From positions 1 through 6,087 of the forward strand of contig PIVH01000364.1 in NCBI GenBank assembly GCA_003354225.1: a DNA stretch of 6,087 nt. The letters run 5' to 3'. Below the pieces are notes generated by a model. It was not told the DNA's origin, made no database searches, and saw nothing but the letters and a program-made list of their open reading frames with translations. Source of the DNA: Globobulimina sp. (taxonomy: Eukaryota > Foraminifera > Rotaliida). Of the stretch, positions 1 through 6,087 are shown in pieces. The first letter of the stretch is position 1. Each line of letters starts with the position of its first letter. Position numbers and translations under genes: made by a program.

Positions 1-2528
1 TAGTTCCTGGCGATCCGGTTGCATCCACATCGTATCTGGCCGACACACATAATTGCGCCACCTCAAATGTTGAAACTTATTTTATTATACAATTACGTGA
101 TTTGTATGGCAACACAATTATTAATGACCCAAATAATAACAACACTCTTACTGCTCTGTTATTGTGTTCTCTATATTCTATTAATACCACTATCTCCTGT
201 AACTATTATATAAATGGCCAATATAAATGTACGTATACACCAATAAAATCTGGTTCGTGTTTAATATATGTGACCATATCAAATATTCATATTACAAATT
301 CACCATTTTCTATATTTGTAGAAGCCGGCGAAATATCATCCACTCATTCATATATTTATGATATTAATAATGGCGCAAATATTTATAGTATCGCAGGAAT
401 AATAGATTCGTCCTTTCGAATACAGTCACAAGATATAAATGGAAATAATTTAACCGGTGGAGAGCATACATTTATTTCAAAATTGGTCGATAAACATAAT
501 ATTTACCCGGATGTAGCAGCTGAGATAACAGATAACATGGATGGAAGCTATATAATAAATTATATCACACAATTTGCAAATGTTTATGAAGAATTAAATG
601 TTCAATTAAAAAATTCTGGTGGTTTAACGGCCATATACTACACAGATTATTCCTTTACAAATACATACGACATTCAAGAAAATATAATTGATTCAATCAT
701 ATCGTTTGATTGGGGATATAACGAACCCGTTACAAAGCTGGTTACAAATTTCCCAGCTTGTGATTATTTTAGTATTGAATGGTTTGGTTATTTATATCCC
801 CCATATTCTGAAACATACACAATTTATACCAATATTTACGCTGGAACCGGCGTTCAATTATATGTCAACAATGAGCTATTGATTGATGAATTTGACCCTT
901 TGGATGGCGAATCTGATCCATTTATAATTATACAACTAACAGCAAATACATTTTATGATATAATCATTAAATTCCGGGAACAAACTGGACAAAGTAAGAT
1001 ATCATTAGAATGGCAATCTGCGACCATAACCAATAGAATACCCATTCAGTCTCAGTATTTATATTATATCGCTGATATTGGCAATAGCAATATATCTGTC
1101 ATACCATCGGATAGTTTAGCAACTTCATCCACTGTCATTAATATGCAAAATACTGTAATTGCTGGCATGCAAAATGAATTATTCATTATTACAAAGGATA
1201 TATACAATAATATACAAACACATGCTGGAAATGAAGAGTCAGCATTTAAATTATATTTAATTGATGACAACAATAATCAAATAAATGGTACAGTGCAACA
1301 ACAACAATATGATAACGGTGAATATATTGCAACCTATACAATTACAAATACATCGTCACAATATATATTATACATGACATACAATGGAATAAATGTTGAT
1401 GAATCGCCGTATATAATTAATATATTGCCGGGCAATTTAAGTACCACACAAAGCAATGCAGCATTATTTAATGGCCGCGCTGGGGAGTTCCAAATATTTT
1501 CATTATTTATTCGTGATTCGTATTCAAATTTAATTTATAACCGTGATGTATCAATATCGTTAATATTGACTCATATGATGAGTGGAATCACCGTAACAAC
1601 AAATAATATGACATATAATGGAGATGGCGAATATATAATAACATACAATACCACATTATCTGGACAATACGATATAAATATTACATTAAATAACACATAT
1701 TTTTTAAGTCCATCATCAATTGATCCAAATCCTCCAATAATAAATATTTCCACAGCAATTGCATCATCATCAAAATCATATATTATTGGATGGTCGTCGG
1801 GTGTACCCAGTACGCCGCCAATCTCTTCATTTGCAAATATTCAAAAAACTATTCAATTAATTGATATATATTCAAATCCAATTTCTTTTGGTGATGGACA
1901 TGGTTATAATTTTTATGTCGTGTTACAAAATGCAAGCGACAACATTGTAAACCAAGGCATCATTACATTAGCTCCGAATGGTACATATTTTATTAATTTT
2001 ACTGTTGCAGCAGCCGGTATATATTATTTAAATGTATTGCTAGCATCGGGCGACAAAGGTATTGCAGATGGTTTATTTGGAGAATATTTTAATAATCGAT
2101 GGTTATATGATATACCATATAATACGCAAATTGATACCAATGTGAGCTTAAATTGGGGCAATGATTTAATTACATACACTGCAAAAAACTTTGTTAGCAT
2201 TCGTTGGACCGGATTTATTAAACCTTTATATGCCGAAACGTATACATTTATAATAAGTTCAGATGATGGATCCAGACTATACATCAATAAGCAATTAATA
2301 TTTGATCATTTCTTGAGTAATGCCGGTAGCTTTAATGGAACATATACCTTCAATACGGATAATTTATTATATCCGCTTAGAATTGAATACAGAGAGAATA
2401 CGGGAAATGCAAATATCACGGTGCAATGGGAGAGCTCTTCCCAATCCATCCAAATTATTCCTCAATCTGTGTTGTTTTCGAGTGCGTCGCATATCAAATC
2501 CAGCCCATTTACATTTATTGTTACATAA
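1..2528 (+). CDS. Filamin-repeat and PA14-domain protein, 5' partial
   Basis: The frame is open from the left edge (first full codon at 3) to TAA at 2526-2528, giving 841 visible residues; the TTG at 102 is an internal Leu, so the true start lies outside. Numbering from the codon at 102, filamin/ABP280-type Ig repeats end with their typical last strand at about 67-73 (NSPFSIFV), 434-442 and 799-807 (SSPFTFIV), and GxY strands recur (DGSY 147, NGEY 405, GDGEY 507, NGTY 626). PA14 domains occupy about 173-320 and 656-792. More than a dozen N-x-S/T sequons and few cysteines suggest an extracellular or secretory-pathway protein that binds glycans or other surface partners; this is inference, because the signal peptide is not in view. 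There is no C-terminal membrane segment or GPI signal. No intron is needed. Fairly sure of the domains; the function is unknown. Confidence 0.85.
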   Translation, partial: VPGDPVASTSYLADTHNCATSNVETYFIIQLRDLYGNTIINDPNNNNTLTALLLCSLYSINTTISCNYYINGQYKCTYTPIKSGSCLIYVTISNIHITNSPFSIFVEAGEISSTHSYIYDINNGANIYSIAGIIDSSFRIQSQDINGNNLTGGEHTFISKLVDKHNIYPDVAAEITDNMDGSYIINYITQFANVYEELNVQLKNSGGLTAIYYTDYSFTNTYDIQENIIDSIISFDWGYNEPVTKLVTNFPACDYFSIEWFGYLYPPYSETYTIYTNIYAGTGVQLYVNNELLIDEFDPLDGESDPFIIIQLTANTFYDIIIKFREQTGQSKISLEWQSATITNRIPIQSQYLYYIADIGNSNISVIPSDSLATSSTVINMQNTVIAGMQNELFIITKDIYNNIQTHAGNEESAFKLYLIDDNNNQINGTVQQQQYDNGEYIATYTITNTSSQYILYMTYNGINVDESPYIINILPGNLSTTQSNAALFNGRAGEFQIFSLFIRDSYSNLIYNRDVSISLILTHMMSGITVTTNNMTYNGDGEYIITYNTTLSGQYDINITLNNTYFLSPSSIDPNPPIINISTAIASSSKSYIIGWSSGVPSTPPISSFANIQKTIQLIDIYSNPISFGDGHGYNFYVVLQNASDNIVNQGIITLAPNGTYFINFTVAAAGIYYLNVLLASGDKGIADGLFGEYFNNRWLYDIPYNTQIDTNVSLNWGNDLITYTAKNFVSIRWTGFIKPLYAETYTFIISSDDGSRLYINKQLIFDHFLSNAGSFNGTYTFNTDNLLYPLRIEYRENTGNANITVQWESSSQSIQIIPQSVLFSSASHIKSSPFTFIVT
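618..1061 (+). other. PA14 domain 1, degenerate
   Basis: This stretch begins at GGLTAIYYTD and shows the PA14 landmarks in order: an FDWG strand, FSIEWFGYLYPPYSETYTIY, VQLYVNNELLID, then IIIKFREQTGQSKISLEWQS. PA14 is a beta-barrel carbohydrate- or ligand-binding module found in adhesins, glycosidases and toxins. Here the acidic DDG of the usual calcium/ligand loop is replaced by AGTG, so ligand binding may be lost. It follows directly on the penultimate strands of a filamin repeat. Confidence 0.75.
2067..2477 (+). other. PA14 domain 2, DDG loop intact
   Basis: The domain starts at DGLFGEYFNN and continues with VSLNWGND, FVSIRWTGFIKPLYAETYTF, then SSDDGSRLYINKQLIFDHF and LRIEYRENTGNANITVQWES. 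The DDGSRLYI segment carries the adjacent aspartates that bind calcium in fungal PA14 adhesins. It sits between the GIYYLNVLL strand and the closing SSPFTFIV strand of one filamin repeat, so it is an insertion within that repeat rather than a separate tail domain. Confidence 0.85.
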
Positions 2529-2565
2529 ATCGATCCAGTCATATTAAATGATTTAACACTGACAC

Positions 2566-2571
2566 AATAAA
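2566..2571 (+). terminator. Polyadenylation signal AATAAA
   Basis: A perfect AATAAA hexamer lies 37 bases after the stop of the filamin/PA14 gene, in AT-rich sequence followed by a T-rich stretch. This is the expected place for cleavage and polyadenylation of a compact protist gene. The hexamer is common by chance in AT-rich DNA, so it is a likely rather than proven signal. Confidence 0.5.
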
Positions 2572-2758
2572 TATATTTTTAGTGACAAATTGTTCTTTTG
2601 TTTTCTTTATAGATAACTTCTTTCTGTTACAAATTCTTTTGTGTATCACCAGTTTTAGCAGCAACTAGCTGGTTTACCATTATTTTGTAGCTCAACGTTC
2701 TGTCAAACTAAAATATTTGTCAATGACCAAAAAAACTTACAAAGATACCGCACAGTTT

Positions 2759-2782
2759 CGTCTCCGTCTCCGTCGCCGTCGT
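2759..2782. repeat. GC-rich hexamer repeat (CGTCTC-like, 4 units)
   Basis: Four consecutive hexamers read CGTCTC, CGTCTC, CGTCGC, CGTCGT. The patch stands out sharply from the surrounding AT-rich DNA and lies about 290 bases upstream of the malate dehydrogenase start. It could be a binding site or simply an unstable microsatellite. Confidence 0.7.
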
Positions 2783-2887
2783 GATATTACTTTCATGCAT
2801 TCGTCGCGGCACCGATATCAAGGTTGTCAACACAATTAAAAAGTATATAATTGTTTATTATGTCCTTTTATATATTAATATAGAAAT

Positions 2888-2917
2888 ATGGTTGACATTA
2901 TTCGTTTTGACTATTAA
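2888..2917 (+). CDS. Possible upstream ORF in MDH leader (9 codons)
   Basis: An ATG at 2888 opens a frame of nine residues (MVDIIRFDY) closed by TAA at 2915-2917. If the MDH transcript begins upstream of it, ribosomes would meet this start first. A second, overlapping short frame begins at 3066 in poor context (T at -3) and ends at 3101, passing over the real start. Both are speculative because the transcription start is unknown. Confidence 0.2.
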   Translation: MVDIIRFDY

Positions 2918-3072
2918 ATACTGATTGTTCGGTATTGGTTTGTCGATATTTTGTTCGGGTTTGTCATTGGTTTGACATTGCTACCTTTGGATTGTGTTTG
3001 CAGCGGCACACTTACCGCTACTACGTAGCTATTCACCATTTCATAGGAAGCAAAAAGTTAAATACATGTACC

Positions 3073-4373
3073 ATGATTTTAAGGTTTTTGAACTTCTCTA
3101 GTCATCGTTTAATCAGTCGAGTCCGCGCTATAATGTTTTGTCGGCACTCTAAGTCATTGGGTTCAAGTTATCATTGATATGTATCCTTGCACAAAAATTG
3201 AATAATAATATAATTTTTACTTTACATATAGAGTTAATTACCAATAATACTCGAGAATTTGCGACATCTGCATTGTCTGCTAAACTACCTCGTATATTTG
3301 GCCTCCGTGATCGTTATCTAGAGCGTCAATTGGAAGGTGATATAGCAACCGATGCCTTGTTGTCTAAGTTGCGACGTAAAGAACCTGTACGTGTGACCGT
3401 AACAGGAGCAGCAGGCGCCATTGGATATGCATTGTTGTATCGTTTATGTAATGGAGAGATGTTAGGAACGGATCAGCCGATAATATTAAATTGTTTAGAA
3501 TTACCGGTTGCAATGAACGGATTACGTGGTGTGGCCATGGAGTTGGAAGATTGTGCCTTCCCATTATTGACAGAGTTAAATATCTCTGATGATCCAAACC
3601 AAGCATTTGATGGCACAGAGATTGCGTTGATGGTAGGCAGCAAACCAAGGGGACCAGGCATGGAAAGAAATGATTTATTAAAAGAAAACGGAATAATATT
3701 TCAAAAATTAGGACAAACCTTAAATTCAGCGGCAAATAAGAACTGTAAAGTAACCGTTGTGGGTAATCCGTGCAATACAAACTGTTTAATATTAGCCAAC
3801 AATGCGCCCGATTTAAAAGCGTCCAATTTCACCGCCATGACCCGTTTAGACCATGACCGCGGAGTATCAATATTGGCGCGAAAAACCTCATTACCAAACA
3901 GTGTGATCAATTATGTGTCGATTTGGGGCAATCACTCTTCGAAATTATTTCCAGACTTAAGGTTCTGTAAAATCCATGGCGTTGAAGTGCAAGAGTTAAT
4001 CGGTGAAATGAGATTTGATCGATTTTGGAAAAATGAGTTCATACCAAAAGTGCAACAACGCGGTGCGCGCATCATTGATATCCGTGGGGCCTCTTCGGCG
4101 GCATCGGCAGCAAATGCATGCATTGCACATACAAGGGATTGGTTGATGGGTTCGGCCCAACCGGATTGGACATCGATGGCTGTTATATCTTCGGGAGAGT
4201 ATGGCGTTGAGCCGGGACTGGTATTCTCATATCCCACATCTTGTAAAGCTGGCTCATATTCAATTGTTTCATATCCTGCTCCATTTGATGAATTTCAACA
4301 ATATCAAATTGAACAAAATATTGATGAATTAGTTATGGAAAGAGATGCTGTTTCTGCATATTTACCAAACTAG
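3073..4373 (+). CDS. Malate dehydrogenase, mitochondrial-type, two exons
   Basis: Predicted join 3073-3166 and 3232-4373, 411 residues. It interconverts malate and oxaloacetate with NAD(H). The catalytic body has no ATG before 3459 and meets a stop upstream at 3150; only splicing to the ATG at 3073 (A at -3) gives a complete protein. In spliced numbering: TGAAGAIG Rossmann loop 89-96; E121 after beta-2, which favours NAD over NADP; mobile-loop arginines 171 and 177 in [10 protein letters not shown]236 and D238 in TRLDHDR; catalytic H266 in WGNHSS. It belongs to the group of cytosolic and bacterial type MDHs, with the [12 protein letters not shown] segment near the C-terminus. The first 41 residues are rich in Arg, Ser and hydrophobics, nearly free of acids, and end TREF before ATS, matching an R-3 processing site; hence matrix or hydrogenosome import is inferred. 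Family certain; exon 1 likely but unproven. Confidence 0.88.
3167..3231 (+). other. Predicted intron in MDH presequence
   Basis: Removing 3167-3231 (starts GTTATC, ends ACATATAG) joins frame 1 of the presequence to frame 3 of the catalytic body with matching phase: one base before, two after, making AAG (Lys). The intron is 65 bases, AT-rich, and contains the TGA that would otherwise end exon 1 at 3175-3177. A donor at 3161 (GTTCAA) with the same acceptor also keeps frame and removes two more residues. The GTATCC at 3181 is a prettier donor but lies after the stop, so it cannot be used in this frame. Confidence 0.65.
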
Positions 4374-4497
4374 AAAGTTGTTCTGAGACGGCCGGACTTG
4401 TAAAGCTAACTGACTGCAAAAAATGTTTAATTCCGCACAAAGTCATATGATATCACAATGACACAATCTCACTTTCTTAAAATCTATAACCACCGTT

Positions 4498-4520
4498 CTC
4501 GACTCGGCTCGGCTCGACTC
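4498..4520. repeat. GC-rich pentamer repeat (CTCGA/CTCGG)
   Basis: Units read CTCGA, CTCGG, CTCGG, CTCGA, CTC. The patch lies 45 bases upstream of the next ATG, within the 191-base gap after MDH, and is followed by a pyrimidine-rich stretch with CACTGCACTGCAG. It probably sits in the core promoter or leader of the downstream gene. No AATAAA is visible for MDH in this gap. Confidence 0.65.
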
Positions 4521-4564
4521 ACTAAACAATTTTCCTTTCACTGCACTGCAGTCTCGCTCTCACA

Positions 4565-5142
4565 ATGCAATCCTCCTCTAATGCAAGTCATGTTGGACAA
4601 TCAGAGTCATCATATGTTGAAAATACAAATGATGGCATTGCCAGTAATTACACACCAAATAAATTAAAACCTGCAATGATGACTTTATCTGGTCATTCTT
4701 GTGTTAAATCACCTGCAAATTTGGCACCACTTCCCATACATTCAAAGAAATCAAATCAGTTTAAAACACAAAAAGATGCTGAATATCTTGCAACTGGTTT
4801 GTGTATGATTTAATTATATAATTACAAACTTCTCACCTTGTATATTTTCAAAAAGATGATTTTGCAGAATTTGAAGACTTCGAAGACTTTGAAGAACATG
4901 GTGATCATAATGAGGATAATACAATTATTCATACACCACCTTCGAATATAACTGATAATAACAATAATTATCAACAACAACAACAACAACAACAACAGCA
5001 ATATAATATAAATAATTGTTATTATGGTGGTGGTGGTGGTGGTTATAATAACAATAGTAATGACACACAGCAATTTTATCATCACTCACAATATCAACCA
5101 AATCCTAATCAATACACTACAAATAATCCACTTGTTTTTTAA
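4565..5142 (+). CDS. Low-complexity Asn/Gln/Gly-rich protein, two exons, 3' end doubtful
   Basis: I do not recognise this gene. The predicted join is 4565-4796 and 4856-5142, 172 residues. The start ATG has A at -3. Exon 1 (77 residues) is Ser/Asn/Lys-rich and without a known domain. The splice makes the acidic, aromatic patch DDFAEFEDFEDFEE, then HGDHNEDN, ten glutamines (4972-5001), six glycines (5026-5043) and an Asn/Gln/His/Tyr-rich tail. DDFxxF-type patches bind adaptor ear domains in clathrin accessory proteins such as gamma-synergin; that is a loose resemblance. The protein looks disordered. The stop at 5140 lies beyond the point where the sequence becomes bacterial dnaA, so the last few residues are probably not native and the real gene likely continues. 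Confidence 0.6.
4797..4855 (+). other. Predicted intron in low-complexity gene
   Basis: The 59-base segment begins GTTTGT, is AT-rich, contains the TAA that ends the unspliced frame at 4811, and closes with TTTTCAAAAAG. Splicing joins phase 1 to phase 1 and makes GAT (Asp). A donor at 4803 (GTATGA) or an acceptor at 4867 (TTTGCAG) also keep frame. Similar size and GTT donor to the MDH intron support a shared short-intron style. Confidence 0.65.
4972..5001 (+). repeat. CAA trinucleotide repeat coding Gln10
   Basis: Eight CAA units are followed by CAG and CAA, all in frame, coding ten glutamines. Such tracts are typical of AT-rich protist coding regions and are prone to length change. Confidence 0.9.
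5026..5043 (+). repeat. GGT trinucleotide repeat coding Gly6
   Basis: Six perfect GGT units in frame code six glycines between two tyrosine codons. Codon purity suggests recent slippage expansion. Confidence 0.9.
5117..5142. other. Eukaryote-bacterium junction zone
   Basis: To the left, the top strand still reads Asn/Thr/Gln low-complexity protein (QYTTNN). To the right, the bottom strand reads DnaA domain IV up to KKQVDYL. Base composition also shifts, with visibly more G and C on the right. The bases around 5120-5127 fit both sides, so the exact breakpoint may be blurred by a few bases of microhomology. No inverted repeat, target duplication or mobile-element end is visible here. Confidence 0.75.
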
Positions 5143-6087
5143 TGGCACCGTTTTCTTTTATTTTCTTTTCAACCGTACTTATTGAATGCATAATCGTGGC
5201 ATGATATCTGTTAAAACACTTTCCAATGGTCTGCAGAGGCTGGTCAGTATACAGTCTTGCAAGATAGATCGCTATCTGTCTTGGAAAAACTACAGACTGC
5301 CTGCGGGAACGTGAGACAATGTCGTTTTTGGAGACTTTATACTGTTGGCATACAAGCTTTTTGATAACGTCTATGGTAATAGTTTTACTCTGGCTGACAA
5401 TGTTTTTTACTACACTTTCAGCAAGGCCAAGATTGATAGGAGAGCCCATCAGGGATGATTTTGCGGCAATCCCCACAAGACCGCTTTCAAGCTGCCTTAC
5501 ATTATCGGAAAGCTCGCCAGCCAGATAATCCACTATTTCACCTGGTATCGCATAACCGTTTTCTTTTGATTTTTTCTTCAGTATCCTTACCCTTGTTCTG
5601 AAGTTCGGCGGATCAATATTTGAAATAAGTCCGCTTGAAAGTCTGGACCTTAATTGGTCGCTCATCTTGGGAATGTCTGCGGGAAGATAACAACTGGTAA
5701 AAATAATCTTCTTTTTTTCTTCAAGCATGTAATCCAGAGCAAACGAGAGTTCGTGCTGTGTGCGCTCCTTGCCACTGAGAAAATGTATGTCCTCAAGTAG
5801 AAGCACGTCACAGTTCTTTCTGTACTTTTTTTTGAACTTATCTATGGATTTACTTTTAAAGGAATAGATCATTTCATTGGCAAAGTCCTCGGCAGTGACA
5901 TAGTACACCCTGTCAGAGGGATACTTGGACATGATATGGTGCCCCATGGCTTGTGAAAGATGGGTTTTGCCCATTCCTGTTTTGGACAATAGAAACATAG
6001 AGTTCTGGTCTGAACTCCTGTTAGATGCAAGGGAGTGGGCCAACCAGTAATCATAATCGTTGTTTTCGCCCACTACAAAGTTGTCAA
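5117..6087 (-). CDS. dnaA: Chromosomal replication initiator DnaA, domains III-IV, partial at both ends
   Basis: DnaA binds origin DnaA boxes and, with ATP, opens the bacterial origin. The frame runs off the right edge: upstream of the GTG at 6073 it still reads DNFVVGEN, the normal start of domain III, so that GTG is not the start. Numbering from it: P-loop SKTGMGKT 30-37, Walker B LLLED 91-95, sensor I TSC after KKIIF, arginine-finger region LRSRLSSGL, sensor II NVRQLESGL, and domain IV with FPRQIAIYLARLYTDQPLQTIG and NRYHATIMH. Domain IV excludes Hda-type proteins. Domains I-II lie outside. The C-terminus stops at QVDYL with TAG supplied at the junction, roughly ten residues short of usual DnaA. 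The style (LLLEDIHFLSGKERTQ, SCYLPADIPKMSDQLRSRLSSGL) recalls Desulfobacterota as I remember them. No introns; plainly bacterial. Confidence 0.95.
   Translation of the reverse strand, partial: DNFVVGENNDYDYWLAHSLASNRSSDQNSMFLLSKTGMGKTHLSQAMGHHIMSKYPSDRVYYVTAEDFANEMIYSFKSKSIDKFKKKYRKNCDVLLLEDIHFLSGKERTQHELSFALDYMLEEKKKIIFTSCYLPADIPKMSDQLRSRLSSGLISNIDPPNFRTRVRILKKKSKENGYAIPGEIVDYLAGELSDNVRQLESGLVGIAAKSSLMGSPINLGLAESVVKNIVSQSKTITIDVIKKLVCQQYKVSKNDIVSRSRRQSVVFPRQIAIYLARLYTDQPLQTIGKCFNRYHATIMHSISTVEKKIKENGAIKKQVDYL

Larger units (their letters stand above)
2529..3072 (+). promoter_or_regulatory. Intergenic spacer with MDH promoter and 5' leader
   Basis: This 544-base gap has no convincing plus-strand gene. 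From left to right it holds the AATAAA of the upstream gene, T-rich 3' flank, a GC-rich CGTCTC/CGTCGC repeat at 2759-2782, a TATATAA at 2844-2850, and a short upstream reading frame starting at 2888. The malate dehydrogenase promoter and transcription start must lie in its right half, but the exact site cannot be read from sequence. The TATATAA is weak evidence in this base composition. Confidence 0.45.

Noticed and set aside
618-2477. PA14 as a sign of a toxin component
   Set aside because: PA14 is named after anthrax protective antigen, but here it is a binding module between Ig repeats, with no pore-forming or toxin domain in view.
3174-3231. TTG at 3174 as MDH start
   Set aside because: Non-ATG start in a eukaryotic gene, and it would translate what looks like an AT-rich intron with a TATAG acceptor.
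3364-3780. 138-codon bottom-strand frame opposite MDH
   Set aside because: No recognisable domain, and it lies wholly opposite conserved MDH catalytic sequence; a shadow frame.
4458-4667. 69-codon top-strand frame starting at 4458
   Set aside because: It overlaps the 4565 gene in another frame, has biased shadow-like content, and crosses the promoter repeat.
4972-5043. CRISPR-like or regulatory repeat array
   Set aside because: The repeats are perfect in-frame trinucleotides coding Gln and Gly, without spacers.
4822-5085. Bottom-strand frame rich in Ile, Leu and Thr
   Set aside because: It is the reverse reading of the CAA and GGT coding repeats of the top-strand gene; the Leu/Ile run is a by-product of TTG/ATT-type complements.
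6071-6073. GTG as the DnaA start
   Set aside because: Conserved DNFV residues of domain III continue upstream to the edge, so the frame is simply cut off by the window.
5117-6087. Eukaryotic gene derived from dnaA
   Set aside because: No introns, composition unlike the left part, and both ends cut rather than adapted; a bacterial fragment is simpler.

Overview
The window is a two-part sequence. Positions 1 to about 5120 read as nuclear DNA of an AT-rich protist. From about 5120 to the right edge it reads as bacterial DNA carrying part of dnaA. The eukaryotic call rests on three things: a filamin-repeat/PA14 surface-type protein, a malate dehydrogenase whose reading frame only opens if a short intron is removed and which then gains a mitochondrial-type presequence, and a third gene with a short AT-rich intron and Asn/Gln/Gly-rich low-complexity protein. 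The standard genetic code fits all frames. I cannot name the host species. Amoeboid or rhizarian-like protists with AT-rich genomes are reasonable candidates.

Layout, left to right, top strand: (1) the 3' part of a long gene, open to the left edge and ending at 2528, encoding at least five filamin-type Ig repeats, with PA14 domains inserted inside two of them; an AATAAA follows 37 bases after the stop. (2) 2529-3072, a spacer with that 3' signal, a GC-rich hexamer repeat and the MDH 5' leader. (3) A two-exon malate dehydrogenase gene, 3073-4373, intron about 3167-3231, probably mitochondrial and NAD-linked. (4) A 191-base spacer with a GC-rich pentamer repeat. (5) A two-exon low-complexity gene, 4565 to at least about 5120, with an acidic DDFAEFEDF patch, a Gln run and a Gly run. 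(6) On the bottom strand from about 5120 to beyond 6087, DnaA domains III and IV, resembling DnaA of sulfate-reducing Desulfobacterota as I remember that family.

The three eukaryotic genes share a strand but show no functional link. The join with dnaA lies within roughly 5117-5142. It cuts off the last residues of DnaA and probably also the true end of the low-complexity gene. The simplest reading is a chimeric join (assembly or whole-genome-amplification artefact) between a protist and an associated bacterium. A real insertion into the nuclear genome is possible but needs spanning reads. I did not find a coherent new biological system; the most useful points are the junction, the nested PA14-in-filamin architecture and the hidden spliced start of MDH.
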